Origin: Phallusia mammillata
Taxonomy: Eukaryota > Chordata > Ascidiacea > Phlebobranchia > Ascidiidae
Reading direction: 5' to 3'
Length of the DNA stretch: 64,000 nucleotides
NCBI GenBank assembly: GCA_003260075.1
Contig: QLIY01000150.1
Coordinates: forward strand, 126,207 to 190,206
This document shows, piece after piece, positions 1 through 14,300 of this stretch. Numbering within the stretch: the first letter of the stretch is position 1; every line of letters starts with the position of its first letter. The translations under genes were made by a program, and so were the position numbers. The notes beneath the pieces were generated by a model. The model worked only from the letters and a program-made list of their open reading frames with translations, made no database searches and was not told the DNA's origin.

Positions 1-215
1 TTTGTAAACAACCATTGAGTCTAACAGATAGTTGGGTAACTGTCAGGGATTAAGTCAGATGTTAAGATTTTATCCCTAAACCCTGGCTGATTCTGTATGG
101 CACATTTAAAAAGCCAGACAAGCTATGGTTTATACACAAGGATTCTGTGATCACTGGTCAACATAGACACTTCAAGCCTAATCCCATTTCATGCTAATTG
201 TGTTCTTGTTCTTGA

Positions 216-571
216 AACTAAAAAATATGTTTATTTGCTTTTTCTTTTTGTATCGTAATAAGTTTTGAATTTAATTGATTTTAGTGATTACAAGACTATT
301 AAATCAGATATTCATCTAGGCTTTAAGTTAAAAAATGAGTTTTTGTATTAAATTATTTTTTGTGCAGACATTTATCAAATTTATTTTAGGGGGGGGGGGA
401 ACTAAAAAATATGTTTATTTGCTTTTTCTTTTTGTATCGTAATAAGTATTGAATTTAATTGATTTTAGTGATTACAAGACTATTAAATCAGATATTTATC
501 TAGGCTTTAAGTTAAAAAATGAGTTTTGTATTAAATTATTTTTTGTGCAGACATTTATCAAATTTATTTTA
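216..571. repeat. Duplicated flank around G-run 389-399
   Basis: 216-388 and 400-571 are copies with small differences, in the intron before the first dynein exon. Bases 1-215 hold nothing I recognise. Confidence 0.8.
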
Positions 572-584
572 CTTTTTATTTCAG

Positions 585-2550
585 GTGTGCCATAGTCCAT
601 TGCTCTGTACCTGACCAATGGAAAAATGTGGCAGCATCTTGGCTTGACAGTGCATATGCCACTTATGCTGTCACTCAATCTACAATTAAAGTGTGGAGAG
701 AGTTGATCGAGGACCTGGTCCCACCCATACTTAAATTCCTCAAACAAACTTGTGGTTCATTGTTGAACCAAGGACTTGACTTTTTCAACAGGGTGTGTGC
801 TTCAATGTGATTTGAATACAAAAGTGACAATACAATCAGACTGTTGGTGAAGTAATATTTAACATAAGCTTTGACATGACAAAATTTTAATGCACTTAAA
901 AAACTTAACCGCTTAATATGGTTACAACAAAAATACACATTTAATGAAAACTGTAGTATGACAATAATCAGAGTACATTTTAGTGTTTTCTATCATTTGA
1001 ATGATTTCTACAGAACATCAATGAACCTGCTTACGGAATTCACGAAATAACCTCCTTTCTTTCCATGCTATCATCATGCTTGACTGCACACACGCTAACT
1101 AGGGGTGACAATGGTCATCAGGATGTTACACAAGATGATGTCACAATTGGAAAAAGGTTCAATGCTCACCAATACGGATTTTTATTAAAATACATTTCTG
1201 TTAACAAAACACAAATGTTTGTGTAAAAAAACACTCATAAGGTCATTTTTCTCAAACATGAAACATGGGCCTGTTCACACTTTTTAAGATATGTGTATGG
1301 GGGGGGGGAAATACATTAGGCATTTTTATGAAAATACATTTCTGTTAACAAAACACAAATGTTTGTGTAAAGAAACACTCATAAGGCCATTTTTTTTTCA
1401 AATATTAAACATTGGCCTGTTCACACTTAAGATATGTGTATAGTCGGCCAAATGTGTTATATTGCAGATTATGGCAAATTCTGTGTATTTTGTATCACTT
1501 TTCCTGACCAATTGGACAAGCATATGTTTCTCACAAGAAAAAAGACTCTTGACTAAAATAAAATAAATGTTGGTTCAAATTTCTAAATGACAGAAATATT
1601 CAGCATTAGCACTAGTGGACACACTCATTATGAAATTCAAATACCCACAAATTTCTTATTAGGTCACAACGCACATCTGGAACTGTTGATGATACTCGGT
1701 CAACCAGAACAGGTGCAAGTGGAGTTCGTTCGAGACTTGATGATGCCGTTCCGGATTCTCATCACCAGATTGCGATCAACCTCTTTGCCTTCTCCTTTGT
1801 GTGGGCATTTGGTGGCAGTTTGCAAGAAAATGAGATGGAACGATTTGACAATGTTGTCAAGAAGGCCTTCGGGGGGGGGGTGTTCCGGATACTCATCACC
1901 AGATTGCGATCAACCTCTTTGCCTTCTCCTTTGTGTGGGCATTTGGTGGCAGTCTTCAAGAAAATGAGATGGAACGATTTGACAATGTTGTCAAGAAGGC
2001 CTTCAACAAATCAAGGTACAAAAGCAGATGGTACTTTTGTTGCGTTTTTTCAGGATCATAAGCCAATGTGTTTCAAAAAGTTTTCTGTTTTTGTTCTTAA
2101 TCCTATTTTGGGCTGTTATGTTATAGCCCGGTGGTTCCCAGCCAAGTAGAGTTTTTAAACTTGAGTGGAGGAATTTGCTTTCATTTTTAACATGTGGTTT
2201 GTAAATAGACAATTAAACTCTGAGAATACGACTCATGAAGTTGATGAAAACCCCAATCGCAAAAGATCTTTGTGGTTTAGCATATATTATGTAGTTTTTT
2301 ATGGAGGAATTCATCAAAAAAGATTGGGAACCACTGTTATAGTCTGTTTCATATTTAGTAACTTTAGTACTGACTTTAAGTTAAGGTTCACCTATTTTAC
2401 AGACATGACGTCTCCTTTCCACCATATGAAACAGTGTTTGACTATTTTGTTGATGAAGAATTTGGTCGCTTTAGTCTATGGGAAGATAAAATTGACCTTC
2501 GACCTCGAGGACTTATGGAGGACAGATCACAATATGTTCCTCTACATCAG
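585..2550 (+). CDS. Dynein segment: AAA2-AAA3 junction
   Basis: Four exons, the first in the window. They read an AAA2 lid-like stretch (AIVHCSVPDQWKNVAASWLD), then a helix-rich region with EPAYGIHEITSFLS, then the start of AAA3 with LFAFSFVWAFGGSL, equivalent to the FxFSxxWxxGG motif before AAA3 in other heavy chains. The fourth exon reads FPPYETVFDYFVDEEFGRFS and joins the AAA3 P-loop exon. The third exon (1663-2015) is interrupted by a 10-G gap at 1871-1880 with a 123-base duplication of its own sequence (1748-1870 and 1882-2004). With one copy removed it reads in frame. Confidence 0.85.
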
Positions 2551-2620
2551 GTTAACACACTGGTTTCTTGACCTTATTGCCTGTAAAAAAAGTACAAAAA
2601 TTTTTGCCTTGCAATGCAGT

Positions 2621-2665
<45 letters not shown>

Positions 2666-5600
2666 ATTAATGAAACCTCCTTGCAAGTACAGTAAAAGCC
2701 TGTGATGATTCAGGGTCATTAATTCATGATTGCAGGAAACTTTAAAGTAAAACACGAAATCACTTGCTGTATTTTTTATTGTTTTACAAAACTAATGCAT
2801 TTGCTTGATTGAGCATCATCAGTGTCTTAAAAACAAAAATATGTAGTAATGGGACAAAGCCAAATAAGAGTTTAGCTGCAAATTATATTAACAGGGCTGC
2901 AGTCTATTAACAATATTTCAGACCAGCAAGCACCCAGAACCAAATCACTTCTATACAATATAGCTGTGCAGTATTCTATGATGCATATTAGGGCCCTGGA
3001 AGTTTTTTGGAAAATCCAATAAAATAAGATCAGATTTTAGGCATTTTTATTTTTGCAAAAAGCCTGTATTGCTTTTACAGCACAGGAATGTCCTGTACTA
3101 TAAGGTGTGGGATAAATATCATTCTGTGCCAATACGTTTGTAATTTAGTAGTTTTATGCCATGACTGAGTTAGATTTTAAAATTAGTTTTTACTGTTTTT
3201 ACATATTTTATTTTTTGACCAGGTTCTATGTTTTTTTCAGTTGGAAAGGTATGCACATATCTCATCCATCCTGCTCAGCAACCAGAAATCAGTCCTCCTT
3301 GTTGGTGAACCAGGCTGTGGAAAATCAAGCCTTGTCAGAAATCTGCTTCAAACAGAACTAGATCTTAGCAAGATATCAATTTCCCCAGGTTTAATTCTTT
3401 TTTTGTGTTAGTGATTGTTGTTCAACAGTTTTTTATCCTTTGGTGCCTTCATTCACCTAATAAGGTTTAAAACACATGAAAACGCTAGCCAGTAGTGCTT
3501 ATATATTGTACTTGCAACAATTTAGAAATTTATTGTGTTATACTTTAACAGAGGTATTGTAGATGTAGGAGTTACACGGGGTATAGCCCTCAATATGGAG
3601 GTTGAATCATAACAGCTAGTGTTAAATTAGATACATAAATCAAAAACTTGTACCACTTTTACTTATGGTTCCACTTGTGCCATATATATACCAATTAACC
3701 AACACAAACCTTTACCAATTTAATTAATCCAACCTGTACTAAATCCCTTTCAGGACTGTCAGCCTCACACTTCCAACGATTGATTGAATCTAAAGCATTG
3801 CCCTCATCCAAGCAACACAACCTGGGTTTAATGGCACATCCCAATGCTGTAATAGCATCAAGATCATTTACACATCAGATGGCCTTGTTCTTCCTTGATG
3901 ATATTTCGTGTGCTAGGCAGACAAATCAAGCAAACAACAACCAAAGCATAAAAGTCCAGCCCACCTTGGAACTCCTTCGACAGGTAGAGTCACTCAGATT
4001 GGCCGATTCTTACCACACTTTAGAATTGCTTTTTGTGTTGCAATATGGCATTCTTTTTAACCGTTAGTATCGTAAGATTTTTTTCATGTTAATTTTCTTT
4101 TGAAAGCATTCAAAGAAATTCACAAATTGCTTTTACACATTAGCTTTCTTATTGCCAAAAGTCATTGACAAAATTTAAAATGATGAAAGTTATTTTTTAC
4201 CAAATCTGTAAATCAGTTAACTAACTGGGTATTGGAAAGTTAACTACTAAGGATTTGGAATTTTTTGTTTTTAACTTAAGCCTGAATATGCCCAATGTCT
4301 TTTTCCATATTGGTTCGTAAATACATAAACAAGCAAATCAAATGTGATAAACAAATATGGGATCAGATATTCTAGGAGGGGGGGGGGTTAACAATTCGTA
4401 TGACATTTTTTGCACATTAATATTCTTTTGGGGGCATTTAAAGAAATTTAGAAGCTGGTTTTAAGACTCATCAGCTTTCCTTCTGTCAAAAGTCATTGGC
4501 CAAATTTAAAATGATAAAATGTTTTTTTTACCAAATCTGTGAAGCATTTAACTAACTGGGTATTGGAAAATTAGGACTTGGAAATTTTAGTTTTTTACTT
4601 AAACCTAAATATGCTCAATGTATTTTTTTATATTAAGCAAGCAAATCAAATGTGATAAACAAATATGGGATCAGATATTCTAGGAGTCTGCTTTCAATGA
4701 AATTTATTTTTAGATTATATCACTAAATGGAGTGTTTGAACTTGAGCGACTTCTTTTTAAATCCTTGGAAGCTGATATTGCATTTGTTGCTACGGCGACA
4801 ACACCTGGCATTCCTGGATCTGGTTTGGAAAAGATTTCTCAGACAATGTCTCCACGATTAACAAGACATTTCACTGTTCTTAATTTCCTCAAGGTTTTTT
4901 AGTTGTTTTCAATTTTGTTTATATTTAGTAAACTTCAGTTTACTTTTTCAAACAATCATTGGCCTTGACCAGCCAATACTAAATTTAAATTTGTTCTACC
5001 AACCTTAACCATATTACACAGATAAACTTTAAAAAAATTAAAAATCTTACATGACATTAACTGTAAGATATGTTTGACCCACAAGAATTCTTACATAATG
5101 TGTACATTTAAATAGGATCTCAGAAGTAACATACTTTAATTTTAAAGCTGTTTAAAACCTTTGTATTTTTTTAGCCTGGAAGGGATACAGTATTGAGCAT
5201 GTATCATAGTTCTGTTCAGTCATGGTTGGAGGAATTTCCTGCTTATTCCCTTGTTCGACATTATGATCTGTCTCAGGTGTGACATGTTTCCGTATACTGT
5301 AAAATAAGAAATACCATCCACGTAACACGCTTCTTAATTCCCCTCGTTTCATTATGAGTTAAAATGTGAAGGGATATCTTACTAAACATACACAAACCGA
5401 TGATTTTGAGATCTTTCTTACTGACTGTTTATTTTCAAAATGTTTAACTATCAGGAAAACACTATATAATAGCATATAATATCATACATGAAATGTTTTT
5501 GTTTGTGATTTGCCTTCAGGCAATTATTGCTGGTGCATTTGATCTCTTTTCAACAATAAAGTCCCACCTGAAGCCAACTCCAAATCAGCCACACTATGTG

Positions 5601-8600
5601 TTTTCTTTCCATGATATTGGACAAATTATGCAGGTAACCGCCTGTCACACAATTGATAATCATAACTTATGCAGCTTCTATCTTTCAGTCTGTGATTTTA
5701 TGACAACAAATGAACTGCTTAACGTTGTTGGCAATATACACCTACTTGTGTATATTTTAGGGTTTGTTTCTACTCACTCCTCGAAATCGGGGACGACCAA
5801 TGCCGATTCGACGTCGACCAGGAGGAGCTGAACAATTAAGGAGGCCTGGAGGTGGAAGACAGATTGGAAGATTCAGAAGCAATCGTGGTTGGGGTTGGTT
5901 GTTAATGCATTAATTAACAAAAACGGAAAAATTAATAAAGTCGCAACATAATAATGTTTTAAGTAGCGCCTCATGCCCTGAAATTGTTTGTCCAGCTGTC
6001 ACATATACACTAGTTAGTTAAATTCTGAAAAATGTTTAAAACAAATTTGTGTCATAAGGTCAAAAGTCACTAAACTATGGCCCGAAGGCCGGATTCATTA
6101 TGAAACTGAACTAGCTTTTTTTTCTGAAAGCTTTTGCCATTTCTTAAAGTGATTTGGCTCATGCATGTCATTCTTTTCCCAGCACACTTAAAAAAAAGTT
6201 TAGTTGCCTTGTATTATGTTATTGAACAAATCCGGTGCTCACCTTTTATTAAATGTATTAAACATCAAACAGCTTTCGCATCGAATCACTATTACAAATG
6301 AAAAAAGCTTTTACTTTCTGAAGGTTAAAGTTTGCAAATATTGATGTAGGTGAGATGGGAGTCGGGATACCTCCCATGATGAGAACAGTTGTCAGGTTGT
6401 GGCTTCATGAATGCTCACGAGTGTTCCATGATAGACTCACAACAGATCAAGACAGACATTGGTTTTCACGAACTTTGCATGATCAGTTAAAGAAACATTT
6501 CTGCACTGGTAACTTAATATGTATTCAATATTTGACTGTGTGCAAAGGTTACAACGATTAGTGTTTTTAAATATAGAATTTTACTGATAAAAAAGGATAA
6601 ATTTCAACTATTTTAAAGTAGTGTGGAAATGTAGTTAACTAAAAAAATTGAAAAAAACAGTCCTAAAAAAAGATTTAAAAAAAAAAACAGTCCCAAATAA
6701 CTAAAAAAATTGAAGAATATTGGTTTACAAATCTTAACATAAACACAAATTGTGCATCACTTTTAGGCAAGGAGCACCGCCCACCTTCACCTGGAATTGA
6801 AAAGGTACGAATTATAAAAACACCAGTGCCATCTGGAGGTGCGACACCTCTACCATCGACCCCCCACTCTTCTGGAAGCACTGATCTCATTCCATCTTCA
6901 TCACTCGGTGGCGATGACACAGACACTTTTGTAAGACCAAATTTTTAACCTTATTTTTTATATCAAAGACTTCCTTTTTAATTGCTTCTATTCGTTGTTT
7001 TACTTTGGACAATATTGATCAGTATATCACTTAGCAATGGGTTAAAAAATGTTAAATCATGTAAAGAGCAGCAAAACCATAATAACTTGCTGTGTTCTCA
7101 TCTAAATTTACCATTTTACCTTATGCTGTATAAAATTTTGTTCTTTAAATTGTTCTTGAGCAACTTGTCAGTGAGTGATTTTGGCCTGAAGTTTGCGTTT
7201 TGCTTTGCATTTCAGCTTCAGAGTAGCCCTGAAACTGGAAACCTTCAGGAAGGTTATGAGGCTGATCGAAGCACGGACACTGAGAGTTTTGTTTCTCCAA
7301 AACTGACAGAAGTGATTGTAAAAGTCACAGAGGTAGAGGAAAAATAAACTAATATTCCAGTTAGACATTCCTGTTTTTTTTTCAATTTGATGTTTCATGG
7401 CTGCTTCTAGTTGGCATAATAACTTGACATGAAATATTTGCACTAAAAATTTTGTTTTTATTGCTTTTTAGTTTTTATTTGTGGACTCCTTTTGGTTCCA
7501 AAATGTTTTATTCAACTTATAGCAAAATAATTTAGCCCTGGAATCTCAATTGCAACAAAATTGCAGTTATGAAATGTCAATCAACTCTTTGATGTTTTTT
7601 GTAGTTGGCGGAACCAGCAGTAACCAGCACCAGTGGGGAATCAACTTCAACTTCTGTCAATAAAGAGTCTGATTTCTATGAAACTGATGACACAACTTCA
7701 CCTTTTTCTAAAATGGAAACCAGCACATCATCCAATACCGGAAAAGGTAGCAATATGATTAAAATATTTGATATTTTTATAATTTGCCTTAAACCCTAAT
7801 TCTAAACAAATATGCCCACAAATCATTGTTAACGGAACACATATTATTGCAAGATCACCACCAATTTTAAAACATGGCATATTTTTCAGTATTGTGTTTT
7901 GATAAAAACAGTGATGACTGTAAAACTGTTTATAAAAAATATGTTTGGGTATTATGTATTCCATGTTGACTGGTATATTTTCAGAAGTTTATAGTTAAAG
8001 GAAACAAACATATTGCTTTCTCTTGAACAAAAAGGTAAAAACCTTTTTCTCCAGAGCTTCATGTTAGAATACCGTCAGCATCATCGCTTCAAGACACATC
8101 ATTCGAAGACGAAATAAGTGAAACCACAACGACACAAATGAGAAATGAAACCAGCACCACATCAGAATGTGAAACACGACCAGAAACTGCATTAACACAG
8201 GATGAAGATGTAAAATCAACCATGACTGGATATACAACAGAGATTGAAACAGGTTGATTAAAACACCAACTTTCTTTCTTATGTGAAACGTCTTATCTGT
8301 AAGTAACTTTAATTGTTGATGTGTTTGTCTGTGCTTTTCTGCTTTGTAATAGTTGGTCCCAATTGCAAAAAGTTTTTTTTATAAATGACCACACAATTTT
8401 TTTTAATATGACCACACATATCTTTATGTTTGCTATATCAATGTACAGCATGTTCAATATCAGTCCTGTACATGCTTATTATTGTGTGATGTTTTTTAGC
8501 ATTTTTGTGTGTTTAGAAACAGGAAGTGTTGTTTCACTGGACGAGTCGAGTGAGTCAGAATCATCTACAGAAATTGCTGCAGCTCAACAGGAACTAAAAC

Positions 8601-9844
8601 AATCTCAACAATTAAAGTTTCAAGGTACTTATGCAAATACAATTGGAACGCTTTCTGATCCTTTCCCATTGTTGTTCATTAAACTTCCATGGGTATTCAT
8701 AAGCCTGGCTATTTATTTATTTTATGCACTGCTTTTACATTAAAATCATGCTAGTATGTTTGAAAATTGTGCAACAAGTTTCATTCTAGAGGCTGACTCT
8801 GCTTTAAAAACTTTAGTTTGTGATCAAAATGAGCAATTTTGACACAGAATTGGAGGCACCAAGTCCTTCTGGCCAAGTGGGTGAAACTAACAGAAAACCA
8901 ACTCGGCCACAGCATGGAGGAGGGGCAAAAGTTTCAAGACCTGGTGGAGCAAAGCTTGGTGTGACTTTTGTTCCTGGACTTATAGATGATGCAGATGTTG
9001 ATGTGAATGCTGCTGGTCCTTTGGTCAATCTTAATCAGGTATGCTTGATATAACTCTAAATTGAAAAGTCTATTTGTTTGTTTCATTTTTATCCTTGATG
9101 TATGAGTAACACCTGATGTGTTGTACTCATAATGAGTGTCATCGAGTTGCCTGTTTTTTGTGTTAAATCATTTTTGTTTGATTTTTTCACTTTGGTAATT
9201 GGCGTTTAGTTCAAACCACTTTAATTTGATTCAATCCAGGTGGGTTGCAGCAATGCCGCTCAAATATGTTGCTCAGAGATACACCTGCGCTAAAACAGGA
9301 TCATAACCAAAAGCCTTGTAAACAAACGGCATTTGTATCAACCACTTGTGATAGTTAAAACATGTAATAACCTAGTTCATTGTTTGAGGGCCAATTAATT
9401 CCTGCATTAGGGCTGATGCAACCAATAAACCTAAAAAATCCTAGTTTATTTTAACAAGTCTGAGAAACATATCTAAAATGTGCCTTCAAATGTTTGCATA
9501 TCAGAATTAAAAAATCTTTTTTAGATTCTTGATGAGAATGAGGAGAGCACTGCTGTGCTTTTCACACATGGAATTCTCTCTGCTGCGCTCGGCCAGAAAC
9601 GTTCGGATACATACACAGAAAGCAATGAAGAGCAACTCAGCAGTGCCCTCAAGCTGTGCCTTGAACAGTACAACCAAAGTATATGACAAAGTTTTAAAAC
9701 ATTTAAATTGTTGGAAACTAACAAAGCATATTTCCATACACAAGCCAATACCGGTGTATAAAAATCACAAGGTTTTGACGATTACTGTTGTCATCATTAC
9801 AGATATCGGCTTGTATTCATTTATTCATTTAAATTATTGGAAAA

Positions 9845-9905
<61 letters not shown>

Positions 9906-11285
9906 ATAAACCTGCTTGGGTATTTTTTTAGTAAGTAGCCTTTGTTAAAGTGTACATAGCTTTTATCCCTGCTTTGAAACTTGTATTTTGATTTGAGCTT
10001 TGCTTTTGGTCACAGACAGTATAATTTTATCACCCTATGTTATAATGCTTTTTCTACATGTTCACATTTTCTTCTTTCAAGGTGCAAAAACACCAGAGAA
10101 GCGAATGGAATTAATATTCTTCGGACAAGCTGTTCGTCACATTGCTCGTCTCTCTCGTGCACTTTGGATGAAACAAGGTGGTCATGCTCTGTTGCTTTCT
10201 TCCTCAGCATTCTCTGGTCGAGGCTCAGTTGTCCGACTTTTGGCATATTTATGTGGTGCCAGTGTGTTTTCTGTGGCAAAGAATGGGTTTGCCATGGATG
10301 ACAATAAAATATGCATTAAGGAGAAGTTGAGAGAGTAAGTTTAACATTTTTTTAAAAATTTACACACTTAGTTGTTACTTGAGTAAATTTGCTTGAATTG
10401 CATCGGCCACACATGTACAACTTATACTTAACAACATTTATAAATAATTATATGTGTTGACATGTTTTAATAAAGTCTTGCTACAATTAAATCTGGTAAA
10501 CATTTCTGTCAAGTTAGATAAAAGACATAGTAACTTTATTTCAGTTGCGGTGTAAATGAGCACCTGTGTTAACAAGATGTGCTGTATATATAAGATCCAG
10601 ATTATTGCATGATCTGGTTAATCGCATTAAAAAGCTTGGCAAATTGATTATGCAATTAACCGAATTTGTCTGTATTACAGTTTGCAAAAAATGCTCCTAC
10701 AGTACTTTATCACTAAGACATTGCAATTGTGTTACAGTCTTATTAAGAAAGCCAGTTATAAAGCTGGAGTTGAAAATAAGAAGGCTATCTTGATGGTGGA
10801 AGAACCTTTTTCCAGTAATGAAGAGTGTTTGGATGATATTTGTGCTCTTATAAAAGAAGGTATATAGTAAAGAAAAAGACAAACTGTTCTGTTGCCTGTG
10901 CACACAATGAATTTATTTAACATGGCATGTTCACTTAGGGAAGTTATATTTTTACATACTAACCATTTTTATCCACCAAGACCTATAACTATCATGTCAT
11001 GGAGTAAAGAAACATATTTGTTGCTCGTTTGTTTGTTTCACTTTTATCCTTTGTGAGCAGGCAGTGCTCAAATGTGGTATGCTCACAAGAAATCCGCTAT
11101 GAGTCGCCTGATTTTGTTGCTAAACCTTTTTTATTATTTTTATTTATTTTTTATATTTAAGTTTGCTAAACCTTTTTTATTATTTTTTCTTTATTTTCAC
11201 AATCCTGCTTAAGTTTCTTGCTTAGGGAAAATGGCCGGGACAAAAATAGAACCCACTACCTTGTGAACACAAGGCGGCTGCCTTA

Positions 11286-11376
<91 letters not shown>

Positions 11377-14300
11377 TTTATCAATATTAAAGCATTATTT
11401 GTTTCAATATATACAGGTCAGTGTCCTGCTTTGTATTCTCAACAAGAGCTGGCAATGATAGCTTCTGAAATTGCCCCTGGTGTGTCAACTGTAATTAACC
11501 CATCATCCACCCCATCTGACCCATCACTTCCTGCCACTGGAGGTCGACTCACAGCACTGGAAAAACTTGATCAATACCTCGACCAGTACTTTAAAAGAAT
11601 TATGACCAAGATGCATGTGGTTGTGTTGGCAAACTTTTCAAAAGGTTTGATAGTAGATCCAACCCATCATTGTGCTGTTTGGTTGACAAATTTGTTTCTT
11701 GGTTGCAGATCAAACTTCGTGCAAAGACCCCAAAAACATCATTTTTGGCAACAACAAAAGCTTGCAGCAATTCCACAACACACTAAGAAGGTACTTATTT
11801 GTTTTGGTTTGTTTAAAAAATTTTGAATTAAACCAGGATTTTTAAACCTCAGTATTATTCTACCACCTACCTGGAAATTTTGTTTATCCCAACTATAAAC
11901 TGATGTAACTAAATTTTGTTGTACATACCTAATGTTTAGAAACACACAGGTGAATCTGGTTAATTGCATAGCAGGTAATTGCATAATTCGTTATTTAAAG
12001 CAATAGGTTTGGCAAACTAGGTATGTGTTTAATCGGATTTGTCTGTATAGGTGGGGGGGGGGCCAGGTAATTGCATAATTCGTTATTTAAAGCAAAAGGT
12101 TTGGCAAACTAGGTATGTGTTTAATCGGATTTGTCTGTATAGGTATGTACAAACCATTCAATTTTACAATCAGTGAATCAGTAAAAGATTTGACTCCTTT
12201 AAAACTATTTTTTTATTGTCACAGATGCCCTGATCTTCTTACACAGTTTGCATGCATTGACTTGTATCGCGCATGGGATCATGCATCATGGCAGATGGTA
12301 GCACATCATCACTTGCAGTCATATGCTGGATTGTGTGATGAAGGCTGCATGTCCACCATAGGTAAGTTGATAGGTGGGCAAAAATTTCACCAGTTATGAT
12401 TTGCCTGCAAAAGCCTAAAAAAATGATTATTAAAAATATAAACCACAACCAGATTTTACACATTTTAGTTTTGAATTTATTTGGGCTAAAATGTATTTGC
12501 ATTGCAGATTCAATTAAAATTCCATGGTCCAAGCAATCCACCATCCCTCACCAAGTGCTGCATGTCAGTCACCTGATGGCGCACATACACCAAGATGCAC
12601 TTCAAAGAATTAAAGGTTTCATTTCAAAGTTATAATTTTCTTTTGTGTTGAATAAAGTCTGTTTGACTACTGGATGAAGTTTGGTAACATTTGTTTTTGG
12701 TTACTGGAAGTTCTTGTTAAAACACTTGCAGTACCAACACCCTTTTTCACTTTTTAATTAACTACTATTTGAACTTCCATTTACCATTTAAAAGAGGCCC
12801 ACCATATTTTTATGATGAACATTGAAATTTTGTTGGCAAAGATTATCACTGCAACCTTTTTAGTATTTAATAAATTTCCTAGTTATTGATTATAGTCAAG
12901 TTTTGAGTTAATTTCAATGAAAGCTTATTACAACTATCGGCAAATATATCTCTGACTACACAAATCTGCTATTAAAATAAAAGGGTTTCATTTTGCCTAT
13001 TTTTGGTGGACCTACTTTTAATATGATCTTTATCATTTTCAGCCGTGCTTAATAGTGTAGCAGAGGAGATGTCAAACCCTTTTATATTTCAACAAATGGC
13101 CCAACTTTTTGTTGGCATTTCAAGGATGGTCAGGTCCAAAGAAATTTCTGTGATTCAGAGGTGAAGAGGCTGTGATATGGCTTTGTAAATAAACTGTAAA
13201 GTTCAAACACTCACCAGTCAAATAGATATTGTATATATTTTTTTGACATAAGCAAAAACTTAAATGTTTGGTCAAACACCGAGTATCTCACATTAATGCT
13301 CGGCCGAGCAGGCACGGTGCATTTTTGCATCACAAACGTTCCCAAATTCATGTTAGTTTTGCAGCAGGGAATCAATGTGCAAAATTAATGCTTGGGGCAG
13401 TTGGTGCAACTGCTTGGCAGAGCACCAAGCATAAAAAACAGCACCTAGCATAATCGGGTTCTTGCTCGGCTCGGCCCATCCGTAATATTTATCCTGTACT
13501 GTACATGCTCTGACATTGTAACCGCTTTTATAATGATAATGAATAAGTAATTAAGTACTGCAAATAACTTTTTTATTTTCCAAAGACTTCGAAATTTAAT
13601 AATTCAATCTTTTTTAAGAATTTACCTATAATATTTAAATGACAAATGAATTGTCAGAGTTTAGTATTCAGTATGCAATAAAATGGACTTTTAAATTACC
13701 CAATTCTGTTTAGCTAGACTCTCCTTCAAAACCAACTAACATTTTCTCTACTTTTGTTGCTTCGTCAAACCCATCCAAACAAGATTGTAACCCATTGCAC
13801 ATTGACCTATTAAAAAAACATTTCAAAGGTTCGAGCAAGCACTCAGAAAAGTGCGTGAAGCAGAAGACTCGACACATCGGTACCACAGAGATCGTGAGAA
13901 TCTTCTGCCGAAACTATTCGATGCTCGTGAGACAGAGAGAGCCTGGAAACAACATGTGGAGGAGGAGAGACAAGAATATGGGGAAGCACGACAACGGTGC
14001 TCCATCGAGGAGGATAACATAGAAATCCTAGAACAGGAATTGAATAGACTGAAAAGTGATACAAATACGGCAACGAGTAAGGTGAGAAAATGGAATTCCA
14101 ACATTGGTAACATATTTGTTTAAAAGTTTTAGTTGTGGCTGTGTTGACAAAATGTTTAATATTTTACATCGCAAATTAAAACACATTTGTTCAAATTTGG
14201 AGATAAAAAAATCAGTCTTACCCACTGCAAAGCTGTAATAAAAAACTAAAAAATAGTTTTATTTTACCAGAAAACTATTTTAACCATTTAATGTTTCTAT

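Noticed and set aside
389..399. G-quadruplex or G-rich regulatory tracts
   Set aside because: Fixed minimum length, one-strand bias and duplicated flanks point to assembly gaps rather than biology.
13265..13490. Stretch with CTCGGCCGAGCAGGCAC and related GCTCGGC repeats in a dynein intron
   Set aside because: Possibly another repeat element, but ends and target duplication could not be defined.
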